Translations under genes and position numbers: made by a program
In this document: piece after piece, positions 10,214 through 20,636 of the stretch
How the letters are laid out: each line of letters starts with the position of its first letter
Numbering within the stretch: the stretch's first letter is position 1
Source of the DNA: Caenispirillum bisanense
GTDB taxonomy: Bacteria > Pseudomonadota > Alphaproteobacteria > Rhodospirillales > Rhodospirillaceae
Direction: 5' to 3'
Length of the DNA stretch: 64,000 nt
Assembly: GCF_900230255.1 (NCBI RefSeq)
Contig: NZ_OCNJ01000003.1
Coordinates: forward strand, 166,885-230,884
The notes under the pieces: model-generated
Databases searched by the model: none
What the model was told of the DNA's origin: nothing
What the model saw: only the letters and a program-made list of their open reading frames with translations

Positions 10214-12853
10214 TCACTCCGCCAGCAGGTGGGCGAGCAGGCTGCGGAGGCGGGCGGGGCGGGCCGGCTTTGTCATCAGGTGCCAGCCGCGTTCCTGCAC
10301 CGCCCGCGCGATCTCCTCCGTGCGGTCGGCGGTGACGATGACCGTCGGCACCGGGCGGCCGATGCGGGCGTGCAGGGCCGCCACCGTGTCGAGGCCGATG
10401 GCGTCGTCGGCCAGGTGGTAGTCGGCGACCACCACGTCGGGCACGCAATCGGCGGCCTCGACGGCGGCCAGGATGCCCGGCGTGTCGACCGCCGTCAGCA
10501 CCTTGCACTGCCAGCCCGACAGCAGGGCGGCCATGCCGGCGAGGATGCTCGGCTCGTTGTCGACGACGGCGACCGTCGCCCCGGCCACCCGGTCGCGGCC
10601 GCGCGGGGCGGCGACGGGTGGCGGCGTGCTCAGCGCGGCGCGGCTGCCGCGCGGCACCAGGATGCCGAAGAACGAGCCGCGCCCCGGCACCGACCGCACG
10701 ATCACCGGATGGCCGAGGCGGCGGGCGATGCGCTCGACGATGGCGAGGCCGAGGCCGACGCCGTTGTCGCCGACGCGGTCGGGCTCGGCGCGCAGGCGGC
10801 GGAATTCCTCGAAGATTTCGCGCTGCTTGTCCTCCGGGATGCCGATGCCGGTGTCCCACACGCCGATCAGCAGCCCGTCGGGCCGCCGCCGGCAGCCGAG
10901 CAGGATGCGGCCCGTGCGGGTGTAGCGGAGCGCGTTGGACAGGAAGTTGCGCAGCACGCGGCTCAGGAGCTTGTAGTCGGTGCGCACCACACTGCCGCAG
11001 CCGACGTGGCGCAGCGTCAGCCCGCGGGCCTGGGCGAGCGGAGCGTGTTCCCCGGCCAGTTGGGCCAGCAGGTCGGCGATGGAGAAGTCGCGCACCTCGG
11101 TCGTCAGCACGCCGGCGTCGAGGCGGGAGATTTCAAGCAATGCCGACAGCAGCTCGTCCACCGCCTCCAGCGCCGCCGTCACATTGTTCAGCAGGTCGCG
11201 GTTGTTGGGCGACAGGCGGCGCTCGGTCAGCGCGCCGGCGAAGACGCGGGCGGCGTTGAGGGGCTGCAGCAGGTCGTGGCTGGCGGCGGCGAGGAACTTG
11301 GTCTTCGACAGGTTCGCCTGCTCCGCCTCCGCCTTGGCGGAGCGCAGTGCGTCGTTGAGGCGCAGCAGGGCGGCGGTTCGCTCGGCGACCCGCAGCTCCA
11401 GGTTTTCCTTGGCCTCGCGCAGGGCCTCGGCAGCGCGGCGGCGTTCGGTGATGTCCTGGATCAGGGCGAAGAAGCCGACCACCTCGCCGGTGCGCGCCAC
11501 GTGGGGGATGTAGGTGGCATGGGCGTATTCGATGCTGCTGAGGGAGGTGGGCATGCGCATCTCGAAATCCACCGGCTCGCCGGCCAGCGCGCGGCGGACG
11601 TAGGGCTCGCGCAGGTCGAACAGGACCGGGCCGAGGGCTTCCTCCATGCTGCGGCCGTTGATCTCGTCGCGCGAGCGGCCGAACCAGTCCTCGTAGCCCT
11701 TGTTGGTGAAGCGGTAGCGGCGCTCGGCGTCGACATAGGCGATGAGCGCCGGCATGGCGTCGGTGATGAGCCGCAGCCGCCGTTCGCTGTCGCGCAGGGC
11801 CTCTTCCGATCGCTTGCGGGCGGTGATGTCGGTATAGGTGCTGACGAAGCCGCCGTCGGGCATGGGGTTGCGCCGCACCTCCAGCACCCGGCCGGACGCC
11901 GTGCGGTGTTCCAGCACGGCGGGCAGGGTGAGGCTGTCGCGCCAGGTGGCCGGGTCGTCGTCCACCAGCAGCTGGGCGCGGATGGTCTCGTTGCGCAGGA
12001 ACTTCTCGAGCCCGGCGCCGAGGGTGACCGCCGCCGGGTCGATGTCGAGCAGGCGGGCGAAGCCGTCGTTCCACGCCGCCAGCCGGAAGGTGCCGTCGAA
12101 CACCGAGATGCCTTGGGTGATGGTGTCGAGCGTCGCCTGCAGCAGCACCGACTTCTCGGCCAGTTCGCGCTCGCGCTGGCGGGCCTCGGCGAGCTTGATC
12201 TGGGTGATGTCGGTGTAGACGCCGACGATGCCGCCGTCGCGGGTGCGCCGCTCGCTGATCTGGATCCAGGCGCCGGTGGTGAGCTTGACGACGATGGGCT
12301 CGCCGGGGCGGCGGTGCTGCATCATGCGGTAGCCGAGCCAGCCCTCCAGGCTGTCGCGGCTCGGCAAGGCGGCGGGCGGGTCGGCCATGGCCTCGACGAT
12401 GTCCAGCTCCAGCGCCCGCTGCGCCACTTCGGCGAAGGTCATGCCGGGCACGATGTGGTCGGACAGGCCGGGCCACAGGTGGCGGAACTTGGTGTTGAAC
12501 AGAACCACCCGGTCGTCGGCGTCGCACAGCACGAAGCCTTCGGAAATGGTCTCGATGGCCTCGCGCAGCAGGGTCTGCGCGCTTTCCGCCTCCTCCTTGG
12601 CGATGGACAGGTCGCGGTTGCTGCGTTCCAGCTCGCGCAGGGCCTTCTCCAGCGCCTGGGTACGCTCGCGGATGCGGTTTTCCAGCACGATGGCGGTCTG
12701 GAACAGCGAGAAGGCGTTGCCCTGGTAGTCCATGCTGCGCTCGACCCGGTCCATGAGGACCTTGTTGATCTTGCGCAGCTTGGCGTTCTCGTGCTCCAGG
12801 CGGGCGATGCGGTCCTCGGGCGAGAGGGCGTCGCCCATCGCGTCAGCGGCCAT
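10214..12853 (-). CDS. NahK/ErcS'-like soluble hybrid sensor kinase
   Basis: 879 residues, no transmembrane helix. Order: N-terminal coiled coil (about 12-105), three PAS domains (about 105-215, 235-345, 360-480; the third ends IQDITERRRAAEAL), dimerisation/phosphoacceptor helix with His526 in ASHDLLQPLNAARVF, ATPase domain (NALRYTRTGRI, DTGIGI, GVGLGLAI), and a C-terminal receiver with Asp811 in VVADYHLADD and Lys in TKPARP. Length and architecture match Pseudomonas NahK/ErcS', which acts in control of ethanol oxidation and related traits. The gene overlaps the FIST gene by 11 bases, so the two are co-expressed. Signal unknown; the FIST partner suggests a small-molecule input. Confidence 0.88.
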   Translation of the reverse strand: MAADAMGDALSPEDRIARLEHENAKLRKINKVLMDRVERSMDYQGNAFSLFQTAIVLENRIRERTQALEKALRELERSNRDLSIAKEEAESAQTLLREAIETISEGFVLCDADDRVVLFNTKFRHLWPGLSDHIVPGMTFAEVAQRALELDIVEAMADPPAALPSRDSLEGWLGYRMMQHRRPGEPIVVKLTTGAWIQISERRTRDGGIVGVYTDITQIKLAEARQRERELAEKSVLLQATLDTITQGISVFDGTFRLAAWNDGFARLLDIDPAAVTLGAGLEKFLRNETIRAQLLVDDDPATWRDSLTLPAVLEHRTASGRVLEVRRNPMPDGGFVSTYTDITARKRSEEALRDSERRLRLITDAMPALIAYVDAERRYRFTNKGYEDWFGRSRDEINGRSMEEALGPVLFDLREPYVRRALAGEPVDFEMRMPTSLSSIEYAHATYIPHVARTGEVVGFFALIQDITERRRAAEALREAKENLELRVAERTAALLRLNDALRSAKAEAEQANLSKTKFLAAASHDLLQPLNAARVFAGALTERRLSPNNRDLLNNVTAALEAVDELLSALLEISRLDAGVLTTEVRDFSIADLLAQLAGEHAPLAQARGLTLRHVGCGSVVRTDYKLLSRVLRNFLSNALRYTRTGRILLGCRRRPDGLLIGVWDTGIGIPEDKQREIFEEFRRLRAEPDRVGDNGVGLGLAIVERIARRLGHPVIVRSVPGRGSFFGILVPRGSRAALSTPPPVAAPRGRDRVAGATVAVVDNEPSILAGMAALLSGWQCKVLTAVDTPGILAAVEAADCVPDVVVADYHLADDAIGLDTVAALHARIGRPVPTVIVTADRTEEIARAVQERGWHLMTKPARPARLRSLLAHLLAE

Positions 12854-13985
12854 AACCGATCGCCACCCCCGTGAAGGTCTGGTTGACGTGCATGGCGCCG
12901 AACTGCTCGCCGTAGGTGTTGAAGCCGATCACCCGCTGTTCGGCCAGCAGGCAGGAGACGTCGTCGAGCAGGCCGTTCTGCTCCAGCTCCAGCGAGCGCA
13001 GGATGCAGTCGCAGCCGATGACCAGCTGCGGCGGCCCGATCTGCTGGCGGATCCGGCGGAAGGCCTCGCGCAGGTTTTCCTGGATGTCGACGCCGGTGGC
13101 GGCGGTGAGCACGATGCCCTCGTCGATGGCGCAGTAGAAGGTGAGGCTGCCGTCGGGGTTCACCTTCTGGATGGACCGCACGTAGGGCACGCCGCCCACC
13201 TTCACCACCACCGGGCGGGCGGCGAACATCATGGGCGTCAGTTCCTCCACCTCCACGCCGTGGACGCGCGCGTATTCGTGGGCGGCGGGCTCGGCGTTGA
13301 TTTCCGTGACGACGCGCCGGCCGGGGTCGGCCTCCGTCACCACCATCTTCTCTTCGGCCGCCACGAAGTGCTCGGTCTTGAAGACCTCGAAGGGGTGGTG
13401 GGTGGCGACCAGCAGCAGCACGGCGGCATTGCGGTGGAAGGCGCCGTCGTGCAGCACGCCGGTGTCCTGGAAGGCGAGGTCGTCGCCGGCCGAGCCGCCG
13501 AACAGCGGGATCTCGCCGAGCGCCTGGTAGAGGCCGGAGACCACGCGCTCCTCGCTCGCCGACAGGCCGTCGATGAGCAGCATGGCGAAGACCTGGTCGG
13601 TGCGCATGCCGGGCATCTTGCGGCCGAGCTGGGTCAGGCCGTCCTGCACCAGCTTCATGCTGTCGGCGACGCTGAAGTCCTCCAGCGCGTCGATGCGCAG
13701 GGCGACCGCCTGGAACTCGGGCGCGGCCAGGCTGACGCCGGTCAGCGCGCCGCGGCGGTAGCCGAGCGGCGTCAGCTCGCCCGCGGTGGTGCAGCCGACC
13801 ACGGGCACGCCGGGCAGATGCTCGGCCAGGGCCGCCGCCAGCAGGCCGCGGTCGTGGCGCGAGGAGGCGAAGACCAGCGCCAGCACCGCATCGGGCTGCG
13901 CCAGGTCCTCGGCCAGTTCACGGACGGCCTGGTCGGTCTGGTCTGATCGCGAGTATCCGCGGCGGATGCGCGGCGTGTCGAGCAT
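12843..13985 (-). CDS. FIST-domain sensory protein
   Basis: 380 residues from the ATG at 13985 (MLDTPRIRRGYS); an upstream extension of 28 codons is possible but has low-complexity sequence. The N-terminal FIST half shows VLALVFASSRHDRGLL and PVVGCTTAGELTPLGYRRGALTG; the FIST_C half follows, ending in EQFGAMHVNQTFTGVAIG. FIST proteins are thought to bind small ligands and to feed signalling proteins. It overlaps the hybrid kinase gene, a pairing also known next to NahK in Pseudomonas. Cytoplasmic, no signal peptide. Likely role: ligand sensing for the kinase (inference). Confidence 0.85.
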   Translation of the reverse strand: MLDTPRIRRGYSRSDQTDQAVRELAEDLAQPDAVLALVFASSRHDRGLLAAALAEHLPGVPVVGCTTAGELTPLGYRRGALTGVSLAAPEFQAVALRIDALEDFSVADSMKLVQDGLTQLGRKMPGMRTDQVFAMLLIDGLSASEERVVSGLYQALGEIPLFGGSAGDDLAFQDTGVLHDGAFHRNAAVLLLVATHHPFEVFKTEHFVAAEEKMVVTEADPGRRVVTEINAEPAAHEYARVHGVEVEELTPMMFAARPVVVKVGGVPYVRSIQKVNPDGSLTFYCAIDEGIVLTAATGVDIQENLREAFRRIRQQIGPPQLVIGCDCILRSLELEQNGLLDDVSCLLAEQRVIGFNTYGEQFGAMHVNQTFTGVAIGYGR

Positions 13986-14082
13986 GGGACGGCGTCTCCC
14001 TGGTGGCGCGGCGGTGGCGGATTGGCTCCCGCTCTCGGACTGGTCATCATGCGGCGGCAGAAGGTCCATGGGAACCGATCTT

Positions 14083-14607
14083 TCAGCGCCAGGGCGCCGG
14101 CACGGCCGGCACCAGGGGCAGCCCGGCCGCCCCCCAGTCGTCGGTGCCGCCGGGGAACCACAGGACCGGGCCGTAGCCCCAGGCGGCGGCGCGCTTGGCG
14201 GCGTTCCACGACATCCAGCAATCGGCCTGGCAATAGAACAGCAGCGCCGCCCCCGGGCGCTCGGCGGTCACCGTGTCGAGGGTGGCGCGGAACCACTGCT
14301 CGACGGCGGGGTCGAGGGCGCCGTAACCGATGTTGGGCATCCACAGCGAGCCGGGGATGTTGCGGCGCGGCTCCGGCCGGGTCCACTCCACCCGGTCGCC
14401 CAGGTCGTGCCGGGTGGCCGGGACGGCGTCGATGAAGACCGCGCCGCCGTCGGCATGCAGCCGGCGCACGGCGTCGAGCGCCACGGTCTCCGCCCCCGGC
14501 GCGGCGGCGGGGACGGGGGCGCGGTAGGAGTCCATGCGGTAGCCGTCGGTGGCTAGGGCCGGGCCGGCGAGGGCCACCAGCACCAGGAGCAGGAGGGGGA
14601 TGCGCAT
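14083..14607 (-). CDS. PQQ-dependent catabolism-associated CXXCW protein
   Basis: 174 residues with a cleavable signal peptide (MRIPLLLLVLVALAGPALA). A rhodanese-like core carries the hallmark CQADCW motif (C-x2-CW) near residue 132, followed by GYGPVLWFPGGTDDW. This periplasmic family occurs with quinoprotein alcohol dehydrogenase systems; its exact reaction is not established, but the CXXCW cysteines suggest thiol or sulfur chemistry. The stop of the upstream permease gene lies seven bases away, so it is the fifth gene of the minus-strand arm. Confidence 0.88.
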   Translation of the reverse strand: MRIPLLLLVLVALAGPALATDGYRMDSYRAPVPAAAPGAETVALDAVRRLHADGGAVFIDAVPATRHDLGDRVEWTRPEPRRNIPGSLWMPNIGYGALDPAVEQWFRATLDTVTAERPGAALLFYCQADCWMSWNAAKRAAAWGYGPVLWFPGGTDDWGAAGLPLVPAVPAPWR

Positions 14608-14614
14608 CGGGTTC

Positions 14615-15412
14615 TCAGGCCTCCGCCTTGCGCCGCATCAGCCCCCGCGCCGGGTCGTAGCCGATCACCGCCAGCGCCATGAAGATGACGGCGGCGACCA
14701 CCGTCCAGCCCAGCGCCTGCCATGCGATCTGCAGGTAGAGGGCGTGGCGGATCAGCTCGACGGCGTGGGTGAAGGGGTTGATGCTGCAGATCTGATAGAG
14801 AAGCACGCTGCTCTCGCGCATCTTCCACAGCGGATAGAGCGCCGAGGAGCAGAAGAACAGCGGGAAGACGACGAAGTTCATGACGCCGGCGAAGTTCTCC
14901 AACTGCTTGATGACCGACGACAGCAGCAGGCCGAGCGCGCCCAGCATCATGCCGCTCGCCACCAGCGCCGGCAGCACGGCGAGCAGGCCCCAGCCCGGCG
15001 TGTCGATGCCGAAGGCGCGCGCGATCAGCAGGAAGGCATAGACCTGCAGGATGGACACGACGGTGCCCGCCAGCAGCTTGCAGGTCAGCAGCCACCAGCG
15101 CGGCAGGGGGCTCGTCAGCAGCACGCGCATGGACCCCATCTCGCGGTCGTAGACCATGGACAGCGAACTCTGCATGCCGTTGAACAGCTGGATCATGCCG
15201 ACGAGGCCGGGAAGGATGTAGACCTCGTAGGTGATGTAGGTCTCGTAGGGCGGCATGATCGACACGCCGAGGGCGGCCCGGAAGCCGGCGGCGAAGACCA
15301 GCAGCCAGATGAGCGGTCGCACCAGCGCGCCCAGGAACCGGCTGCGCTGGTGGACGAAGCGCAGGATCTCGCGGATCACGATGCCGCGCAGGGCGATCAG
15401 GGGAGCGGTCAT
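14615..15412 (-). CDS. ABC-2 permease of the PQQ alcohol dehydrogenase system
   Basis: 265 residues, about six membrane helices. Typical ABC-2 features: the N-terminal amphipathic stretch REILRFVHQRSRFLGALVRP, the coupling motif DREMGSMRVLLTSPLP, and a late FFCSSALYPLWKM segment as in NodJ/DrrB-like exporters. Start taken at the ATG overlapping the stop of the ATPase gene by four bases. It forms, with the ATPase, an exporter that accompanies quinoprotein alcohol dehydrogenase loci (PedC-like family). Substrate not known. Confidence 0.88.
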   Translation of the reverse strand: MTAPLIALRGIVIREILRFVHQRSRFLGALVRPLIWLLVFAAGFRAALGVSIMPPYETYITYEVYILPGLVGMIQLFNGMQSSLSMVYDREMGSMRVLLTSPLPRWWLLTCKLLAGTVVSILQVYAFLLIARAFGIDTPGWGLLAVLPALVASGMMLGALGLLLSSVIKQLENFAGVMNFVVFPLFFCSSALYPLWKMRESSVLLYQICSINPFTHAVELIRHALYLQIAWQALGWTVVAAVIFMALAVIGYDPARGLMRRKAEA

Positions 15413-16170
15413 TGCGCGGCCTCCTGCACCGGCGGCGGGTCGGCGGTGAGGGCGGCGAAGGCATTGGCGAGGCTGCCGTGGTCGGCGACCAGCGTCGCCG
15501 CCGGGGCTTCGGCCCGCACCTTGGCTTTGTGCAGCACGACGACCCGGTCGCCCGCCGCCACTTCGTCTATGAGGTGGGTGGTCCACAGCACCGCTAGCCC
15601 GTCGTCTAGGGCAAGCGCGTGGACGTGCGCCACCAGGGCGGCGCGGGTCGGCACGTCGAGGCCGACGGTCGGCTCGTCGAGCAGCAGCAGGGCGGGGCGG
15701 TGCAGCAGGGCGCGCGCGATCTCCACCCGCCGCCGGTGCCCGCCGTTGAGCGCGCGCACCTTCTCCCCGGCGCGCGCCGTGAGGTCCAGGCGGTCCAGTT
15801 CCTCGGCCATGCGGGCCTCGGTCCGGCGGCGCGGCAGGCCGTGCAGGGCGGCGAAGACGCGCAGGTTCTGGGCGACGGTGAGGTCGAGGTCCAGCGTCGG
15901 CTGCTGGAACACGATGCCCATGCGGGCGAGCGCCTTGCGCGGCGCCGTCGCCATGTCGTGGCCGAGCACCGTCAGGCTGCCCGGCGGCGGGCGCAGCAGG
16001 CCCGCCGTCAGGGTCAGCAGGGTACTCTTGCCGGCGCCGTTGGGGCCGAGCAACGCCGTCACGCCGCCCGCCGGCACGCGGAAGCTCACGTCGTCCAGGG
16101 CGACGCGCGGCCCGTAGGCGAAGCTCAGGGAGCGGACGGCGAGGGCGGCGGCTGCGGCTGGCTCGGTCAT
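15409..16170 (-). CDS. ABC ATPase of the PQQ alcohol dehydrogenase system
   Basis: 253 residues. Walker A GPNGAGKSTLL, a Q-loop region (GIVFQQPTLDLDLT), Walker B LLLLDEPTVGLDVP and the switch His in WTTHLIDE. The signature position reads LNGGHRRRVEIA, a variant LSGGQ typical of this PQQ-associated subfamily. It overlaps the propeller gene upstream and the permease gene downstream by four bases each. Powers the adjacent permease at the cytoplasmic face. Confidence 0.9.
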   Translation of the reverse strand: MTEPAAAAALAVRSLSFAYGPRVALDDVSFRVPAGGVTALLGPNGAGKSTLLTLTAGLLRPPPGSLTVLGHDMATAPRKALARMGIVFQQPTLDLDLTVAQNLRVFAALHGLPRRRTEARMAEELDRLDLTARAGEKVRALNGGHRRRVEIARALLHRPALLLLDEPTVGLDVPTRAALVAHVHALALDDGLAVLWTTHLIDEVAAGDRVVVLHKAKVRAEAPAATLVADHGSLANAFAALTADPPPVQEAAQ

Positions 16171-17132
16171 GGCGTGATGGCGAGCCCCCAGGGGTAGCGG
16201 CCGACCTTGATGCTCTTCACCACCTTGCGATCCTCCACGTCGATGACCGAGACGTCGCCCGAGACGCCGTTCGCCGTGAACAACGTTTTCTCGTCGGGCG
16301 TCAGCGCCATGTGCCAGACGCGCCGGCCGACCAGCAGGTAGTCGAGCACCTCGTAGGTCTGCGCGTCCACCACCGCTACGTGGTTGGCGGGGCCGAGGGA
16401 GACGAAGGCGAGCTTGCCGTCGCGGGTCAGTTCCATGCCGACGGGCTGGATCTGGTCCTTGTGGATGTTGGGCAGGGCGAAGGCGATGGTCTGGACGATC
16501 TCCTTGCTGTCGACGTCGATGACCGAGACCGTGCCGCCGATCTCGGAGCTGACCCACAGGCGGCGGTCGTCCCGGTCGAACACGGCGTGGCGCGGGCGCT
16601 GGTCGACCAGGGTGTTGGCGACCAGCTGCTTCGTGGCGGTGTCGATCCAGTGGACCATGTTGGTGGTCTCGCTGGTGTTGACGGCGTAGCGGCCGTCGTG
16701 GCTGACGGCCATGCCCTCGGGCTCGACGCCGACCTCGATCTGCTGCACCACCTGCCGGCTGTCGACATCGACGATGGTGACGATGGCGTCGTCCTCGTTG
16801 GCGATGTAGAGGTGCCGGTCGTCGGGGTGCAGGGCGAACTGCTCCGGGTCTTCGCCGGAGGGCAGGTCGTGCAGGATCTTGCCGGTCTTCAGGTCGAGCA
16901 CCTGCACCGTGTCGCTGTCGGAGGCGCAGATGTAGAGGACGCTGCCGTCCTTCGAGAGCGTGATGCCGCGCGGCCGCTGGCCGACGGGGATGGTGCCGAC
17001 CACCTCCAGCGTCGCGATGTCGATGATCGACAGGCTGTCGTCCTTCTCGTTGGAGACGTAGAGCGTCCCCGAAGCGTGGGCCGGCAGGGCTGCCAGGAGG
17101 CCGAGGCCGAGGGTGAGGGCGGGCAGGCGCAT
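16167..17132 (-). CDS. PQQ-associated YVTN beta-propeller protein
   Basis: 321 residues with a signal peptide (MRLPALTLGLGLLAALPAHA). The mature protein is a string of roughly seven YVTN-type repeats, each like LYVSNEKDDSLSIIDIATLE or LYICASDSDTVQVLDLKTGK, which build a periplasmic seven-bladed propeller. Proteins of this kind occur in PQQ-dependent alcohol oxidation clusters; a binding or scaffold role is assumed. Start chosen at the ATG that begins the signal peptide; the gene follows the binding-protein gene by 14 bases. Confidence 0.88.
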   Translation of the reverse strand: MRLPALTLGLGLLAALPAHASGTLYVSNEKDDSLSIIDIATLEVVGTIPVGQRPRGITLSKDGSVLYICASDSDTVQVLDLKTGKILHDLPSGEDPEQFALHPDDRHLYIANEDDAIVTIVDVDSRQVVQQIEVGVEPEGMAVSHDGRYAVNTSETTNMVHWIDTATKQLVANTLVDQRPRHAVFDRDDRRLWVSSEIGGTVSVIDVDSKEIVQTIAFALPNIHKDQIQPVGMELTRDGKLAFVSLGPANHVAVVDAQTYEVLDYLLVGRRVWHMALTPDEKTLFTANGVSGDVSVIDVEDRKVVKSIKVGRYPWGLAITP

Positions 17133-17146
17133 GGACGGGGTCTCCC

Positions 17147-18304
17147 TTAGGGGCAGGACACTTCCGGGGCATCGTGGCCGAGGGTGTCCATTTCGTTGCT
17201 GTGGTGCAGGAACCCCTCGACGGGGGCCAGCGCGACGAGCGAGCGGGCCGTCACCAGGGGGATGGGCTGGCGCAACTGGCCGTTCCAGGCGCGGAACGAC
17301 AGCTTGCGGCCCTTGAAGCCGGCCAGCTCGAAGGCGTCGGACCGGATGAAGTCGCGCAGGGTGGCGAAGTCGGTGGTCTTGGTGCGGGTGACGGCCTCGC
17401 CGACGGCGCGCACGGCGGCCCAGGCGGCGTAGTCCTCCGGCCCCATGGCGCGGCCGTGGTCCTCGGCGAAGCGGTTCTGCAGCTGCACCGCGCCCCACTG
17501 CTCCACCACCCGGTGCCAGGCGGCGGGGACGAGGCCCTGGGTGCCGGCCACCAGCTTGGGCTCCCAGGTGTTGTAGGCGACGTATTCGCCGAAGTCGCCG
17601 CGTTCGTCGGCGACGACGAGCATGTCGTAGTCGACGCCCTGGGTGACCAGCGGAATTTCCTCGTGCGCCGTGCGGCGGATGTCGTGGTCCCACTGCCAGT
17701 CCTTGCGGGCGACGATGCGGCCGCCGAAGCGCTTGGCGGCGCGCTCCACGGCGGCGGCGAACAGGCGGTCTTCCTCGGCCGGGCCGACCACCAGGACCCA
17801 GTCGGTCCAGCGCTTCTTCACCAGGAACTGGGCGAGGGCGTCGGCCAGCATGGCGCGCGAGGGCAGGGTGTGCAGAAGGTTGGCGCGGCAGCCCGTCACC
17901 CGCAGGGCGTCGTCCGGCGCCCCGGCGTTGAAGATGAGGGTGTCGGCGGCCTCGGGCAGGGCGGCGACGGCGGCCAGGTCCGCCGCCGGCAGGTCGGCGA
18001 CGAAGAACCGCTCGCCCGCCGCCACCAGGCGCTTGAAGGCCGCGGCGACGTCGCCGTCGACGGCGACGGTGGTCTCGCTCAGGGCATAGGCATGGCCGGT
18101 GAAGCGGCCGGTGGTGGCATTGTCGGCGATGCCGCGGCGGGCCCCGGCGAGGCCCTTGTCGGCCGGGATCTCGTCCAGGTTCGACAGCACCGGCGGCAGG
18201 TCGCGTGCCTTGCCGAGCCACGCCAGGCGCACCGTCTCCGCCGCCTGGACGGGCAGGGCGAGCAGGCACGACAGGGCTAGGGCGGGCAGGACGGTTCGAC
18301 GCAT
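17147..18304 (-). CDS. Periplasmic binding protein of the PQQ-associated ABC system
   Basis: 385 residues from the ATG at 18304, which starts a signal peptide ([21 protein letters not shown]); an upstream ATG at 18343 would add 13 polar residues and spoil the leader. The mature protein resembles the Leu/Ile/Val-type receptor fold ([11 protein letters not shown], then [20 protein letters not shown] and [19 protein letters not shown]). First gene of the minus-strand arm that also encodes the propeller, ATPase, permease, CXXCW, FIST and kinase proteins. Its association with an ABC-2 (export-type) permease rather than an import permease is odd but characteristic of this cluster type. Confidence 0.88.
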   Translation of the reverse strand: MRRTVLPALALSCLLALPVQAAETVRLAWLGKARDLPPVLSNLDEIPADKGLAGARRGIADNATTGRFTGHAYALSETTVAVDGDVAAAFKRLVAAGERFFVADLPAADLAAVAALPEAADTLIFNAGAPDDALRVTGCRANLLHTLPSRAMLADALAQFLVKKRWTDWVLVVGPAEEDRLFAAAVERAAKRFGGRIVARKDWQWDHDIRRTAHEEIPLVTQGVDYDMLVVADERGDFGEYVAYNTWEPKLVAGTQGLVPAAWHRVVEQWGAVQLQNRFAEDHGRAMGPEDYAAWAAVRAVGEAVTRTKTTDFATLRDFIRSDAFELAGFKGRKLSFRAWNGQLRQPIPLVTARSLVALAPVEGFLHHSNEMDTLGHDAPEVSCP

Positions 18305-18459
18305 GGGCTCACCCGGTGTCTCGTGTTGTTGCCAGGCGATCATGGTCGGCCGCCGGTGGGTGCCGGGGCAATGCGACTATGGTACGGGTTCCGCCGCCGC
18401 CTGGCCTGTCGTAGCCTCGGCATGCTGGGAGTCTTTTGTCCGCGGAACAGTAATGGTCG

Positions 18460-18488
18460 AGAACAGGGGCAGCGTACGAAAGTACAAT
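18460..18488 (+). promoter_or_regulatory. Candidate promoter for the aldehyde dehydrogenase operon
   Basis: A good -10 box TACAAT (18483-18488) lies 17 bases after AGAACA, with the start codon about 78 bases downstream. The -10 overlaps GTACGAAAGTAC (18474-18485), two GTAC tetramers around GAAA that could be an operator. The whole 18305-18565 spacer separates the two divergent arms of the alcohol-oxidation locus, so it is the natural site of coordinated control. Confidence 0.4.
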
Positions 18489-18565
18489 GGTGCGTCGAAC
18501 GCCGCTGTGGCTCCATTTCCTCCGACACAAGCCGGCGCCGATGGTGCCCACTCGGAGGGAACGAC

Positions 18566-20086
<1,521 letters not shown>

Positions 20087-20177
20087 GCCGGAGCCGACGG
20101 TCCCGGAGCCGGCTCATCCCCGAGGTCGGCTCCGGGGACCCCACCCCATCCGCTGCGCCGTCGAAAGGTGGATCGTC

Positions 20178-20582
20178 ATGGTCGAGCGCGTCACCGTCAC
20201 CCCCGCGGCGGTCGCCGTCGTCGAACGCCTGCGCGCCCTGCACGGGCCGCTGATGTTCCACCAGTCGGGCGGCTGCTGCGACGGCTCGGCGCCCATGTGC
20301 TACCGCGCCGACGAGTTCCGCACCGGCCGCGCCGACGTCTACCTGGGCGACATCGCCGGCTGCCGGTTCTTCATCGGCGCCGCCCAGTTCGAATACTGGG
20401 CCCATACCCAGCTCATCATCGACGTGGTGCCGGGCCGCGGCAGCGGCTTTTCCCTGGAGGCGCCGGAGGGCGTGCGGTTCATCACCCGCTCCCGCGTCTT
20501 CGACGACGCCGAGGCCGCCGCCCTCGATGCGGCAGGACCGCCGCCGCGCGCCGATGCGCTGCCGCCGCCCGCCGGATACTGA
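20178..20582 (+). CDS. DUF779 protein
   Basis: 134 residues, DUF779 family, commonly encoded beside ExaC-type aldehyde dehydrogenases. Conserved features seen: FHQSGGCCDGSAPMC, a Cys-rich patch near residue 35, and FEYWAHTQLIIDVVPGRG. No signal peptide. Function not established; the vicinal cysteines suggest metal or thiol chemistry. It starts 91 bases after exaC with ATG preceded by GAAAGGTGG. Confidence 0.88.
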   Translation: MVERVTVTPAAVAVVERLRALHGPLMFHQSGGCCDGSAPMCYRADEFRTGRADVYLGDIAGCRFFIGAAQFEYWAHTQLIIDVVPGRGSGFSLEAPEGVRFITRSRVFDDAEAAALDAAGPPPRADALPPPAGY

Positions 20583-20636
20583 CCGGCCGCCCGCCGCCGA
20601 CCCCGAGACCCATCGCCAGACGCGAGGAACAGTCCG

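Noticed and set aside
9393-10859. Upstream extension of the [2Fe-2S] subunit
   Set aside because: It would overlap the 202-residue gene and the kinase antisense. The ferredoxin fold begins exactly at the internal ATG at 9392.
9974-12874. 966-codon open frame on the plus strand opposite the hybrid kinase
   Set aside because: The kinase on the minus strand has full domain motifs; the plus-strand translation shows no family features and biased composition.
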